This document shows positions 34,548 to 44,216 of a stretch of 64,000 nucleotides of DNA, piece after piece. Numbering within the stretch: the first letter of the stretch is position 1; each line of letters begins with the position of its first letter. The stretch spans positions 372,001 through 436,000 of the forward strand of contig JADKCA010000002.1 in the NCBI GenBank assembly GCA_016714795.1. The letters run 5' to 3'. Both the position numbers and the translations under genes were made by a program. The notes below the pieces were generated by a model that saw nothing but the letters and a program-made list of their open reading frames with translations, was not told where the DNA came from and made no database searches. This stretch comes from Sphingomonadales bacterium (GTDB lineage: Bacteria; Pseudomonadota; Alphaproteobacteria; Sphingomonadales; Sphingomonadaceae).

Positions 34548-34943
34548 TTACTTGGCCTTGGGCTTCTTGATGATTTCCACCGGCTGGAACTTGCCCAGCC
34601 CGCAGCCGACGCCTTCATGCACACCCGATCCATAGCTTTGCAGCACATGGATGATGTCGGTGGAACAAAGCTGATTGATCGAGGTGGCGTAACTGAACCG
34701 CTCCTCAAACCCCAGAGACGGGCAACCGCGCGGCAGCGTGTTGCGATACCATTTGTTGCCGGACAGGCGGAAGTCGATCACATCGTCATTGCGGACGCGG
34801 CTTTCCTGAACGCGGGACAGCGCAATACAACTGACCGGCTTTCCGATTTCGCGCACTTCCGGCGGTGCGGACCTGCGACCGGCCGTGGCAAAGCCTCCCG
34901 CAGCCAGTGCGGCAATGGTGAGAACAAGGGCAAGAGTACGCAT
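34548..34943 (-). CDS. Small exported hypothetical protein (DUF6491-like)
   Basis: A 131-residue secreted protein: signal peptide MRTLALVLTIAALAAGGFAT, then a small domain with GKPVSCIALSRVQ, DFRLSGNKWYRNTLPRGCP and LCSTDIIHVLQ, and four Cys in total. The pattern resembles sphingomonad proteins annotated DUF6491; the role is unknown. The chosen ATG at 34943 gives a clean signal peptide, and upstream in-frame codons to 34994 are unlikely. Same strand as phaC, 65 bases upstream of it. Confidence 0.7.
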   Translation of the reverse strand: MRTLALVLTIAALAAGGFATAGRRSAPPEVREIGKPVSCIALSRVQESRVRNDDVIDFRLSGNKWYRNTLPRGCPSLGFEERFSYATSINQLCSTDIIHVLQSYGSGVHEGVGCGLGKFQPVEIIKKPKAK

Positions 34944-35153
34944 GATCCATCCTCCAAGTCTCTGATGCTGGCCTGAACCTGCTCCGATCAACATGACTGG
35001 TGCATGAACATGTCTGCAAGATGAACGACTTGGCAGATGAGCGGTCGAGAAAATCCCGGAATTCCGCGCCTGTTATTGCCATTTTAACAGTTTGAGAGCC
35101 ATAATGGCGCTTCGCAGCCCGCGTTCCGGCTGCATTTAGTACGGGAAGACACG

Positions 35154-35166
35154 TTGCACGGTGCAA
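35154..35166. promoter_or_regulatory. Inverted repeat overlapping the translation start region
   Basis: TTGCAC-G-GTGCAA lies immediately before the AAGAGG ribosome binding site of the DUF11 protein gene (ATG 35172). A small hairpin or regulator site here could block initiation. Seen by eye only. Confidence 0.3.
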
Positions 35167-35171
35167 GAGGC

Positions 35172-37145
35172 ATGACGCTGGGGTTCCGCGCGGCTGGCAT
35201 GATCGTCATGCTGGCTTTGCTGATTCTCGGCCTGCGTCCGGCCCTTGCAGATCTTCGATCGGCCCCGACCTGGTATGATTCCAACGCCGTCACCACCACG
35301 CCAGACTGGCATTATCGTGTGCCGATCAATGTGCCGGCGGGGGCAACCGTCAATTCCACCGTGAAGGTGGATGTCGATTTCACCAGCCTGCTCTCCACCA
35401 TGGGCGTGTCCGGCACATTTGATGTGAACAGCCCGCGCGTGGTGCGCTCCACCGGGGCTTTGTCCACCATCCAGCAATTTACGGATACGGTCTATGCCGG
35501 GGCAACCGACGCGGCGGGAAATGCGCGCGGTGAAGTGCGGTTCATTCTGCAAGATGCCGGGGCCGTGACTTACTATCTCTATTTTGACATCACGCAGAAC
35601 GGCTCCAAGCCGGCTAACCCGCAGACACCGATCAATGGCAATTTCGAATTTGGCGCGACCGGCACAGCGACGCCGACTGGCTGGGCGAGCTCCAGCAAAG
35701 TCAATGCAGCGTTCGACACGCAGATCGTCAACGGCAGCAATGTGGCAGTCAATTCGGACGGTTCGCCCATCAACAATAATTTCAACACCAATGGCAGCCC
35801 CAATACCGGCCTGCAATCCTATCTGATCGGCGCGCGCACCAACAATGAACCTGTCAACAACAAGAATGCCACCCAGCTGAACAAGACGATCACAGTGCCC
35901 GCGACCACGCCGGGCAACCTCACCGTGCGCTGGAAGATTCAGGGCTACGACTCTGACGTGAACGGGGGCGTGAGCGGATTTGACCATTTCAAGGTGTCGA
36001 TCATCACCGGGGGCGGTGTCGTGACCCAGATCATCGGCCCGGCGGCTGCCAATTATGTCACGCGCCCGTTCACATCGGCCTATGGCACATCGCAGATCAC
36101 CGCCACCACCTATGGCTATGGTGCCTATAACAGCTGGGACATGGGCACGGACACGATTCACGATCTGGGCATGACAGTGCCCTATACCGGCGAACCCTGG
36201 TGGACATATTCGCACTCGCTGGCGGCCTTTGCAGGTCAGACGGTGACGATCCGCATAGAAACCGGCCATGTCACGCTGTATCGTTCCTGGGCGCTGGTGG
36301 ATGATATCGAATGGTCGGTGGTCAACGCCACGCTGGGCACGCCACAGGCATTCGGCATCAACATCACGCTGCCGGCCGCTGGCGGCACCTATGTGCCGGG
36401 GCAGGCGGTTTCCACCACCGTTCAGGTGAATGCCAACCCCACGGCCGCGGTTGACCCGATGACGGTCGCCTTCTTCACGCCCGCCGGCGTCGCGATTGGC
36501 GGCACGTTCAAGCTGTTCAACGATGGCACGCATGGCGACGCAACTGCGGGCGATGCGATCTGGAGCAACAATAATAGCGTTCCGGCAGACCCCGCGCCCA
36601 CCGTCCCGCTCTCTGCCACCAACGGCAACAACTATATCTTGCGGGCCTATGGCAAGGATGGATCGAGCAGCACCATCGGCGCTCAAAATGGCCTGATCCG
36701 GGGACCTGGAGCGGGAGCTGCAGCTGAAACTCAGGCCAATTTCTGGAACATCGATGAAATCCTGTTCAACGTGCAAACCGCTGCGATCACGCTGACCAAA
36801 ACGAATACGATCATCAGCGATCCGGTCAACGGCACGACGAACCCCAAATATATCCCCGGCGCGCGGCTGCGCTATTGCATCCTCGCGTCCAACACCGGGC
36901 CGCTCGCCGCTTCGACGCTGGTGATGACCGACACCCTGCCTGTCACCACCACATTTGTCACGGGAACCATCCGGTCCGGCACCAGTTGCGCAGGCGCAGC
37001 CACGGTGGAAGATGACAATAATGCCGGGGCGGATGAAAGCGATCCCGTCGGCGCCAGCTATTCGGCGGGAACGATCATCGCCATCCTCTCGTCGCTGGCG
37101 AGCGCGACTGGTATGGCCGTCACGTTCGAAGCAACCGTCAACTGA
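35172..37145 (+). CDS. Large secreted protein with DUF11-type C-terminal domain
   Basis: A 657-residue protein with signal peptide (GMIVMLALLILGLRPALA). The first domain, about 30-150, begins WYDSNAVTTTPDWHYRVPIN and resembles DUF2341-type modules. The middle, about 155-400, is Gly/Asn/Thr-rich, contains FEFGATGTATPTGW and ends in a jelly-roll-like WALVDDIEWSVV. A bacterial Ig-like stretch (ITLPAAGGTYVPGQAVSTTV) follows. The last about 110 residues are a DUF11 repeat-type domain (TKTNTIISDPVNG to VTFEATVN). Such proteins are cell-surface or secreted, with unknown function. An in-frame TTG at 35154 is possible. The 3' end overlaps nth by eight bases on the opposite strand. Confidence 0.75.
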   Translation: MTLGFRAAGMIVMLALLILGLRPALADLRSAPTWYDSNAVTTTPDWHYRVPINVPAGATVNSTVKVDVDFTSLLSTMGVSGTFDVNSPRVVRSTGALSTIQQFTDTVYAGATDAAGNARGEVRFILQDAGAVTYYLYFDITQNGSKPANPQTPINGNFEFGATGTATPTGWASSSKVNAAFDTQIVNGSNVAVNSDGSPINNNFNTNGSPNTGLQSYLIGARTNNEPVNNKNATQLNKTITVPATTPGNLTVRWKIQGYDSDVNGGVSGFDHFKVSIITGGGVVTQIIGPAAANYVTRPFTSAYGTSQITATTYGYGAYNSWDMGTDTIHDLGMTVPYTGEPWWTYSHSLAAFAGQTVTIRIETGHVTLYRSWALVDDIEWSVVNATLGTPQAFGINITLPAAGGTYVPGQAVSTTVQVNANPTAAVDPMTVAFFTPAGVAIGGTFKLFNDGTHGDATAGDAIWSNNNSVPADPAPTVPLSATNGNNYILRAYGKDGSSSTIGAQNGLIRGPGAGAAAETQANFWNIDEILFNVQTAAITLTKTNTIISDPVNGTTNPKYIPGARLRYCILASNTGPLAASTLVMTDTLPVTTTFVTGTIRSGTSCAGAATVEDDNNAGADESDPVGASYSAGTIIAILSSLASATGMAVTFEATVN

Positions 37146-37794
37146 CGGAACGGATTGGCTTCGGCGGAGTTTTGGGCTTGTAGCTGCACAAATCTGCCAC
37201 CGGGCAGCGCCAGCATTCGGGGGTGCGCGCCTTGCAGACATAGCGGCCATGCAAGATCAGCCAGTGGTGCGCACCAACTCGGAACGGGCCGGGCGTATGC
37301 TTGTCGAGCAGCGTCTCCACCGCCAGCACCGTTTTGCCCTTGGCGAGGCCGGTGCGATTGCCGACTCGGAAAATGTGCGTATCCACCGCGAACGTCTCTG
37401 CCCCGAACGCGCAGTTCATCACGACATTGGCGGTCTTTCGACCCACGCCGGGCAGGGTGGTCAGCACGTCGCGGTCGGCCGGTACCTCACCGCCAAAATC
37501 ACGCTCCAGAATCTCTGACAGCGCGATGACATTTTTCGCCTTGGCGTTGAACAGGCCGATGGTGCGGATATGCGCCTTGAGCCCATCCTCTCCCAGCGCG
37601 ATCATCTGCGCGGGCGTCTTCACGGCTTCAAACAGCAACCGCGTCGCCTTGTTGACGCCAACATCGGTCGCCTGGGCCGACAGCACGACCGCGACAAGGA
37701 GTTGATAATTGTTGCCGAACGACAGCTCGGTTTCCGGGGACGGATTGGCATCTGCCAACCGGCTGTAAAACTCGAAAATATCCGCCTTCTTCAT
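37138..37794 (-). CDS. nth: Endonuclease III
   Basis: A 218-residue base-excision-repair DNA glycosylase/AP lyase acting on oxidised pyrimidines. Catalytic Lys120 is in the helix-hairpin-helix LPGVGRKTANVV and Asp138 in VDTHIFRVGNR, both at the E. coli positions. The [4Fe-4S] loop has Cys187, Cys194, Cys197 and Cys203. It overlaps the upstream aldolase gene by four bases (ATGA), so the two are coupled. Confidence 0.97.
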   Translation of the reverse strand: MKKADIFEFYSRLADANPSPETELSFGNNYQLLVAVVLSAQATDVGVNKATRLLFEAVKTPAQMIALGEDGLKAHIRTIGLFNAKAKNVIALSEILERDFGGEVPADRDVLTTLPGVGRKTANVVMNCAFGAETFAVDTHIFRVGNRTGLAKGKTVLAVETLLDKHTPGPFRVGAHHWLILHGRYVCKARTPECWRCPVADLCSYKPKTPPKPIRSVS

Positions 37795-38840
37795 GCAGCC
37801 GACCTTGCCAAAGCGAGAAAGGCGTCCACATCATCCGGCTGCGTGGCCCAACTGGTGACGAGGCGGTGGAGCGCATGATCCGGCTTGTCGGTCGCTGCCC
37901 AGCGGTGGAATAGCGCGCCTGCATCATGGAGCGCCTTGGCCATCGCATCGGGCATGGTTGCGAAAACCTGATTGGTTTCCACCGGGCAGGGCTGGGTGAT
38001 GGGGGCGATCATCTTCAGCCCCTCTGCCATCTGCATTGCCATGGCATTGGCGTGGCGAGCATTGGCGCGCCACAGATCATCTACCAGCAGCGCTTCCCAT
38101 TGCGCCGCAAGATAGCGAGCCTTGGACCAGAGGTGTCCGCTGCGTTTGCGGCGGCGTTCGAAATCGGCGACTCGCGCGGGATCGAACACCACCACCAGTT
38201 CGGCGGCCATCCCGCCATTCTTGGTGCCGCCCAGCGAGAGAATATCCACGCCCGCCTTCCAGCTGAGTTCGGCCGGCGAATGGCCGGTTGCCGCCAGCGC
38301 ATTGGCAAAGCGTGCGCCATCCATATGCATGGCCAGACCATGGCGCCGGGCAAGGTCTGCCAGATCGGACAGTTCAGCGCGGGAGTAAAGCGTGCCCATT
38401 TCGGTCGATTGGGTAAGCGACAGCGCGGCCAGCGGCGGCGTGCCGGGGCTGCCATGGCCGAAATTGGCAATTGCCGTGCGGATGCCATCAGGTGTCAGCT
38501 TGCCGTTCTCACCCGCCACCGGCAGCAGCTTGGCTCCGCCCGTGTAAAATTCCGGCAGGCCGCATTCGCCCGTCTGGATGTGCGCGGCCTCATGCGTCAG
38601 GATCACGCCATAAGGCGGCGAGAGCAGTGACAGGGCCAGGCCATTGGCCGCACTGCCGGTGGTGACGGCGAAGACGCGGCACGTCCGCTCGAACAGCTCT
38701 GAAATCCGCGCTTCGACACGCGCGCTTGCGGCATCTTCGCCATAAGGCAGCGCTGCGCCTTCATTCTCGCGCGCAATTGCGTCCATCACCGCCGGGTGAA
38801 CCGGGGCGTGATTGTCAGAGGCGAAATCAAGGCAGGCCAT
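37791..38840 (-). CDS. Threonine aldolase-family PLP enzyme (beta-eliminating lyase)
   Basis: A 349-residue fold-type I PLP enzyme of the low-specificity threonine aldolase group. Features are MACLDFASDNHAPVHPAVMD at the start, FAVTTGSAANGLAL (cofactor phosphate site) and HMDGARFANAL (PLP Asp). Lys in SLGGTKNGGM is the Schiff-base lysine. It likely cleaves threonine or related beta-hydroxy amino acids to glycine and an aldehyde. The ATG at 38840 is chosen over an in-frame codon 36 bases upstream because the conserved N-terminus starts there. Coupled to nth downstream. Confidence 0.85.
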   Translation of the reverse strand: MACLDFASDNHAPVHPAVMDAIARENEGAALPYGEDAASARVEARISELFERTCRVFAVTTGSAANGLALSLLSPPYGVILTHEAAHIQTGECGLPEFYTGGAKLLPVAGENGKLTPDGIRTAIANFGHGSPGTPPLAALSLTQSTEMGTLYSRAELSDLADLARRHGLAMHMDGARFANALAATGHSPAELSWKAGVDILSLGGTKNGGMAAELVVVFDPARVADFERRRKRSGHLWSKARYLAAQWEALLVDDLWRANARHANAMAMQMAEGLKMIAPITQPCPVETNQVFATMPDAMAKALHDAGALFHRWAATDKPDHALHRLVTSWATQPDDVDAFLALARSAA

Positions 38841-38878
38841 AGCGCGGTCTATGCTGTGCGCATGGCCTGCTGGCAAGA

Positions 38879-39748
38879 TCAGGCCTTGGCGATCACATTG
38901 TCCGCGAATGCCTTCATCAGATCGAGCTTCTCGGCCAGAGGCTGCGCATCTTCCTCCACCGCATAGAGATTGCGGAATACCACCGACATATCGGTCACCC
39001 CTGCTTCTGCATGGCGGGCGATGCTTTCGGGTGAATAGTCCGTCACGCCTGAGGCAAAGATGCGATAGGCCTTGTCCTGCGTGCCCGCTGCGCGACGGAA
39101 GCCGTGCAGCTTTTCCAGTACGTCCCAGATCTCTCCGGGCGGCCCCCCGGCATAGAGAAAGCCGTCATGCAGCGCCGCGCGCTTCAGCGCCTGATCCGAA
39201 TGGCCTCCGATCAGGATGGGCAAAGGCTTGCTGGGCACCGGATTAAGCTTGACCGGCGGCAGATCGAAAAATTCGCCATGAAATTCGAAATAGTCGCCCG
39301 TGCCGAGCCCTTTCACGATGGCGATGCACTCATCCATGCGTTTGCCGCGCTTCTCCCATGGCACACCCATCACGGCGTAATCCTCCGGCCAGACCGACAG
39401 GCCGACGCCAAAATTGAACCGGTTGTGCGACAGGGCTGCAAGCGAGGTGGCCAGCTTGGCCGAATAGAGTGGCGGGCGCACCGGCAGCTTCACGACATTG
39501 GTCGTGAACTCCAGCCGCGTGGTCGCTCCCACCATCGCCGCAGCCAGAATGAAGCTCTCAACAAAGGCCTTATTCTCCAGAAAGGAGCGTCCGCCATCTT
39601 CGGTATAGCTATAGGCGGTGTCGGAGGCCTTGGGGTAGATCAGGCTGTCCGGGATCAGAAACCCGTCATATCCCATCTCTTCCGCCGCCTTGGCGAGGGG
39701 GAGATAGTTGTCGATCGCCGTCATCGACTCGCCATAATGGAACTTCAT
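38879..39748 (-). CDS. LLM class flavin-dependent (F420-type) oxidoreductase
   Basis: A 289-residue luciferase-like TIM-barrel protein of the TIGR036xx type. Signatures are AAEEMGYDGFLIPDSLIYPK, LEFTTNVVKLPVRPPLYSAK, NRFNFGVGLSVWPEDYAVMG and PLPILIGGHSDQALKRAALH. It may use F420 or FMN; the sequence alone does not decide. A 15-bp palindrome lies 25 bases upstream of its ATG and between it and the divergent EthD gene, suggesting joint control. No flavin reductase is adjacent. Confidence 0.83.
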   Translation of the reverse strand: MKFHYGESMTAIDNYLPLAKAAEEMGYDGFLIPDSLIYPKASDTAYSYTEDGGRSFLENKAFVESFILAAAMVGATTRLEFTTNVVKLPVRPPLYSAKLATSLAALSHNRFNFGVGLSVWPEDYAVMGVPWEKRGKRMDECIAIVKGLGTGDYFEFHGEFFDLPPVKLNPVPSKPLPILIGGHSDQALKRAALHDGFLYAGGPPGEIWDVLEKLHGFRRAAGTQDKAYRIFASGVTDYSPESIARHAEAGVTDMSVVFRNLYAVEEDAQPLAEKLDLMKAFADNVIAKA

Positions 39749-39772
39749 GCGGGCATCCTCCTTGATTTGCGT

Positions 39773-39787
39773 AACTGATTATCAGTT
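39773..39787. promoter_or_regulatory. 15-bp palindrome between divergent genes (operator candidate)
   Basis: AACTGAT-T-ATCAGTT, perfect 7-bp arms around a single T. It lies in the 116-bp gap between the LLM oxidoreductase and the EthD gene. Size and symmetry fit a TetR- or MarR-type dimer site; no such regulator gene is in the window. Confidence 0.5.
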
Positions 39788-39864
39788 GTAATGCGCATTC
39801 TCAAGATTTGATCCCGGCCTGTGCCCTGGCCTATGCTCCAGGGTCTCCGATGAAAGGATCATCC

Positions 39865-40239
39865 ATGATCAAGCTCTGTTTCTGTCTCAAGCGGCTGCCA
39901 CATCTCAGCCGCGCCGAATTTCAGGCCTATTGGCGCGAGACACACGCGCCGCTGGTCGCGGCTCGCGCCGAGGTGCTCGGCATCCGCCGCTATGTGCAGG
40001 TTCACACGATCGACGATGAGCGGCTGGCCGGGATCGCGGCGGTGCGCGGATCGCAGGGTCAGGACTATGACGGAATTGCTGAACTCTGGTTCGACAGCGC
40101 TGATGCGCTGGCCGCTCAACCGACGCCGGAGGGGCAGAAAGCGGGGTTGGAGCTGTTGGAGGATGAACGCAATTTCATCGATCTGCCCAATTCGCCCATC
40201 TTCTTCGCACAAGAGAATGAGGTGGTGGCACCAATATAA
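39865..40239 (+). CDS. EthD domain-containing protein
   Basis: A 124-residue dimeric alpha+beta-barrel protein of the EthD family, recognised from MIKLCFCLKRLPHLSRAEFQ followed by AYWRETHAPLVAARAEVLG, and the DGIAELWFDSADAL helix. The name family member is needed for ether degradation in Rhodococcus; most homologs are small accessory enzymes in catabolic clusters. The ATG at 39865 is preceded by AAAGGA. Divergent from the LLM oxidoreductase. Confidence 0.82.
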   Translation: MIKLCFCLKRLPHLSRAEFQAYWRETHAPLVAARAEVLGIRRYVQVHTIDDERLAGIAAVRGSQGQDYDGIAELWFDSADALAAQPTPEGQKAGLELLEDERNFIDLPNSPIFFAQENEVVAPI

Positions 40240-40365
40240 GGGAGGTCCAGGCGGTTCCCCGACGCGGTGGTTAAGCCGCGCCGAGGTCCCCGGATCGTTC
40301 GATCCTTCAAGCACAGACCTGACAGGCGGGATTGGATAAAATCCACACCATCAACTTGTGGCGAA

Positions 40366-40722
40366 TCAGGTCAGTTCGATGGTGGCGGTGGTGGCGCTGC
40401 CTTCGTCCAGCTTCTCCGCCTTTCGCAGGCTCGCTTTCAGCGGCAGGAGAAAACCGCCCTTGTCCTTCGCCGGAAAAAGCGAAGTGGCAAAGGCGGTGCG
40501 CCCGATCCGTGCCTTGACCTTCACCGAGCCGAACCCCCGGCGCGGCCCGGCAGCAGCGCGGATGGCCTGTGCCGTCTCTCCGTCAATCACCAGAAAAAAC
40601 CACGCTGCGGTGCCATCCTTCTCCGCCTGCCAGCGCCACACTGTCCCACTGTGCGAGAAAGTGCGCGGCGCGGGTTCGGGATCATCGCCAAACTCGGCGG
40701 CAATGGCAGCAAGGTCTTTCAC
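40366..40722 (-). CDS. DUF1905 domain-containing protein
   Basis: A 118-residue protein with the DUF1905 beta-barrel pattern: [43 protein letters not shown] and [20 protein letters not shown]. The function of the family is unknown. The start is GTG at 40722 and overlaps the uvrA stop (GTGA), so it is translated with uvrA. Confidence 0.82.
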   Translation of the reverse strand: MKDLAAIAAEFGDDPEPAPRTFSHSGTVWRWQAEKDGTAAWFFLVIDGETAQAIRAAAGPRRGFGSVKVKARIGRTAFATSLFPAKDKGGFLLPLKASLRKAEKLDEGSATTATIELT

Positions 40723-43668
40723 TCCACCCCGTCCAGCGCCAGTTCTTTCGCCGGAGCCTTCTTGCCCCGTGCCAGCAGCGGCGCCAGATAATGGCCGGTA
40801 AAGCTGCCTGCGGCCTTCGCCACTTGCTCGGGCGTGCCTTCCGCGACGATCTCGCCGCCCTTCACGCCGCCTTCGGGGCCGAGATCGAGAATCCAGTCGG
40901 CTGTCTTGATGACATCCAGATTATGCTCGATCACGACAACGCTGTTGCCCTGTTCCACCAGCGCGTGGAGCACTTCGAGCAGTTTCCGGACATCCTCGAA
41001 ATGCAGGCCGGTGGTGGGTTCATCAGGATGTAGAGTGTCTGCCCGGTCGAGCGGCGCGCGAGTTCCTTGGCGAGCTTCACACGCTGCGCCTCGCCGCCTG
41101 AAAGCGTTGTCGCCTGCTGGCCCACTTTGACATAGCCCAGTCCAACTTCTGCCAGCATCGCCATCTTGTCACGGATCGGCGGCACGGCCTTGAAGAATTC
41201 GACCGCATCTTCCACCGTCATGTCGAGCACATCGGCGATGGACTTGCCCTTGAACTTCACCTCCAGCGTCTCGCGGTTGTAGCGCGCGCCCTTGCATTCC
41301 TCGCACGTCACATAAACGTCCGGCAGGAAGTGCATTTCGATCTTGATCAGGCCGTCGCCGCTGCACGCCTCGCAGCGCCCGCCCTTGACGTTGAACGAGA
41401 ACCGTCCTGGCTTGTATCCGCGCGCCAGCGATTCAGGCAGGCCTGCGAACCAGTCTCGAATGTTGGTGAAGGCCCCGGTGTAAGTGGCGGGGTTGGAGCG
41501 CGGGGTGCGGCCGATGGGGGACTGATCAATGTCGATAACCTTGTCGAGAAATTGCAGCCCCTCGATCTTGTCATGCTTGCCCGCCACGATCCGCGCGCCG
41601 TTCAGCGTCCGTGCTGCAGCGGCATAAAGCGTGTCGATGGTGAAGCTGGACTTGCCCGATCCGGAGACGCCGGTGATGCAGGTGAAGGTGGAAAGCGGAA
41701 GGCTCGCTGTCACCTTGTTGAGGTTGTTGGCGGATGCGCCCTTCACCGTCAGCTTCTTGCCGCTGCCCTTGCGGCGCTTGGCGGGCACCGGAATTTCGCG
41801 ACGGCCGGTCAGATAATCGGCAGTGAGGCTGCCTTCTGCGGCTTCAATGTCTGCCAGAGAGCCTTGCGCAACAATTTCACCGCCATGCACACCAGCACCC
41901 GGCCCCATGTCGATGATGTGGTCGGCAGTGCGGATCGCATCCTCATCATGTTCCACCACCAGCACGGTATTGCCCAGATCGCGCAGCCGTTTGAGCGTGG
42001 CCAGCAGCATGTCATTGTCGCGCTGGTGCAGGCCGATGCTGGGTTCATCCAGCACATAGAGTTCGCCCGACAGGCCTGAGCCGATCTGGCTTGCCAGCCG
42101 GATGCGCTGACTCTCCCCGCCGGAAAGCGTGCCGCTGGTGCGGTTGAGGTTGAGATAATCGAGCCCGACATTGTTGAGGAAGCCCAGCCGCTCGTTGATC
42201 TCCTTCAGGATCGCCTTGGCAATTTGGCGCTGCTGATCGCTGAGCTTGTCAGCAAGGCTGCCAAACCAGGCGTGCGCATCTACCACGGAGAGGCGCGTGG
42301 CATCGCTGATGGTGGTATCCGCAATCTTCACGCACAGCGCTTCTGGCTTCAGCCGGTCTCCGTTGCAGGTTTCGCACGGCGCGGAGGACTGGTATTTGGA
42401 AAGCTCCTCGCGCATCCACGCGCTCTCGGTCTGGAGCAGACGGCGATTGAGGTTGCCCACCACGCCGTTGAACGTCTTGTTTACGTCATAGGATTTGCGG
42501 CCATCCTGAAAGGTCAGGCGGATCACTTCGCTGCCCGAACCGTTGAGGATGATCGCGGGGATCAGCGGCGGCAGATCTTTCCACGGCGTATCGAGGCTGA
42601 AGCCATAATGCCGCGCCACGCTGCCCAGAACCTGCATGTAATAGGGGAGGGCGGGTTGCTCTTCGCCCAGGGCACGATGGCCCCGGCCTTGATTGACAGC
42701 GACTCGTTGGGGACGATCAGGTCCGGATCGAAATAGAGCTTCTCGCCCAGCCCATCGCACGCCGGACACGCGCCTTGCGGCGCGTTGAAGCTGAACAGGC
42801 GCGGCGCTATTTCCGAAATGGTAAAGCCAGAGACGGGGCAGGCGAACTGTTCGGAAAAGATGATGCGACCGGGGGGAGCATTGTCGCCCAACACCTCTTT
42901 CTTGCTCCCCTCCGCTGATCCCTCGCTTGAAGGGGAGGTTGAATTTGGTGCATCCGCCGGGTCAACAAACGCCAGCCCGTCCGCGAGCTTGAGCGCGGCC
43001 TCGAAACTGTCCGCCAGCCGCGTCTCTATCCCTTCGCGCACGACGATGCGGTCAACAACCACTTCAAGGTCATGCTTGTATTTCTTGTCGAGCGCGGGGG
43101 CCTCGTCGATTTCGTAGAATTGTCCGTCGATGCGCACGCGGGTGAAGCCCGCTTTCTGCCATTCGGCCAGTTCCTTGCGATACTCGCCCTTGCGTCCGCG
43201 CACCACAGGAGCGAGCAGATAGTGGCGCGAGCCTTCGGGCAGCGCCATCACCCGGTCCACCATCTGGCTGACGGTCTGCGCCGAAATCGGCAGGCCGGTG
43301 GCCGGCGAATAGGGAATGCCCACCCGCGCCCAGAGCAGGCGCATATAATCATAAATCTCGGTGACGGTTGCCACGGTGGAGCGCGGGTTGCGGCTCGTCG
43401 TCTTCTGCTCGATGGAAATGGCGGGGGACAGCCCGTCGATATGCTCTACATCGGGCTTCTGCATCATCTCCAGAAACTGGCGCGCATAGGCAGAGAGCGA
43501 CTCGACATAGCGGCGCTGCCCTTCGGCATAGATGGTGTCGAACGCCAGCGAGGATTTGCCCGATCCGGACAGCCCCGTGATGACGGTCAGCGTATCGCGC
43601 GGAATATCAACATCCACGCCCTTGAGATTGTGTTCGCGCGCGCCGCGCACGGAAATATGGGTGAGCAT
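40719..43668 (-). pseudogene. uvrA: Excinuclease ABC subunit UvrA with two one-base frameshifts
   Basis: A complete UvrA of about 983 residues if two missing bases are restored. N-terminal [20 protein letters not shown] and Walker [20 protein letters not shown] are followed by the Cys-knuckle [15 protein letters not shown]. The first break is in [13 protein letters not shown] at a run of four G on the + strand (42644-42647; five expected). The second ABC half is intact (signature [13 protein letters not shown], Walker [23 protein letters not shown] and [16 protein letters not shown]). The second break is at LYILDEPTTG near 41024, where one base is missing, and the last part [20 protein letters not shown] continues to the stop. 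UvrA recognises DNA damage with UvrB. Both breaks look like sequencing errors but could be real. Confidence 0.92.
42905..42937. repeat. Possible repeat insertion inside uvrA
   Basis: CTCCCC (42905-42910) and GGGGAG (42932-42937) flank 21 bases within a loop of UvrA that reads [20 protein letters not shown]. Related UvrA proteins, as I remember them, have a much shorter loop here. Weak evidence for a small palindrome that inserted in frame. Confidence 0.35.
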
Positions 43669-43894
43669 GGCGCGCTTGTTCCACATGTGTTCGGGTGAGG
43701 AGGGGGAAAGCTGCGCACGCTTCCGCACTTCGCCGATGCTGACCTGTTCTTCGTCGAGGCGTTCTGCGGTTTGTCGGTGCACCTCGCAGGCTGATCGAAG
43801 TCCGGATGCGCGAGCCGGCTGCACGGCGCATTCAGGCTGGGCACGGCGCTCCCCCCTTCGCCGTGAAAGCGACCCGAATGAAGAGGATTTCATC

Positions 43895-44188
43895 ATGACC
43901 AAGACCGCAGCCCTTCTCCTTGCAGCCACATCTGCGCTGTTCGCCATTCCCGCTCATGCCACGCCGCAGACCAAGGCGGTGAAGATCGCCGATCTTGATC
44001 TGACCACATTGGTGGGCCGTCAGGCGCTGGAACGCCGTGTTGAACAAGCCGCCACCCGCGTGTGCGATGTGCCCGAAGCCAGCCCGCTGCGTCAGGCGAA
44101 GGCCGCTGAACGCTGCCGCCGCGATGCGAAGAGCGCCGCTTTGGCGCGCGCCGGTGTGCAGGATGCAGCGCAGCTCGCTGCACGGTAA
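43895..44188 (+). CDS. UrcA family protein
   Basis: A 97-residue exported protein. The signal peptide [20 protein letters not shown] is followed by the UrcA pattern [33 protein letters not shown] and a second Cys in [10 protein letters not shown], so one disulfide is likely. UrcA proteins are typical of sphingomonads and caulobacters and have no defined function. It is divergent from uvrA with a 226-bp gap that contains no other gene. Confidence 0.85.
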   Translation: MTKTAALLLAATSALFAIPAHATPQTKAVKIADLDLTTLVGRQALERRVEQAATRVCDVPEASPLRQAKAAERCRRDAKSAALARAGVQDAAQLAAR

Positions 44189-44216
44189 GCTGAAAGGTGC
44201 GGGCGGAGGCTGCGGA

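Noticed and set aside
35136..37250. 704-residue open frame antisense to the DUF11 protein
   Set aside because: The sense strand has a signal peptide and known domains; the antisense product is His/Arg-rich with no domain, typical of GC-rich shadows.
40719..43668. Three separate genes in place of uvrA
   Set aside because: The three open frames join end to end into one UvrA with only two missing bases, so they are one gene.
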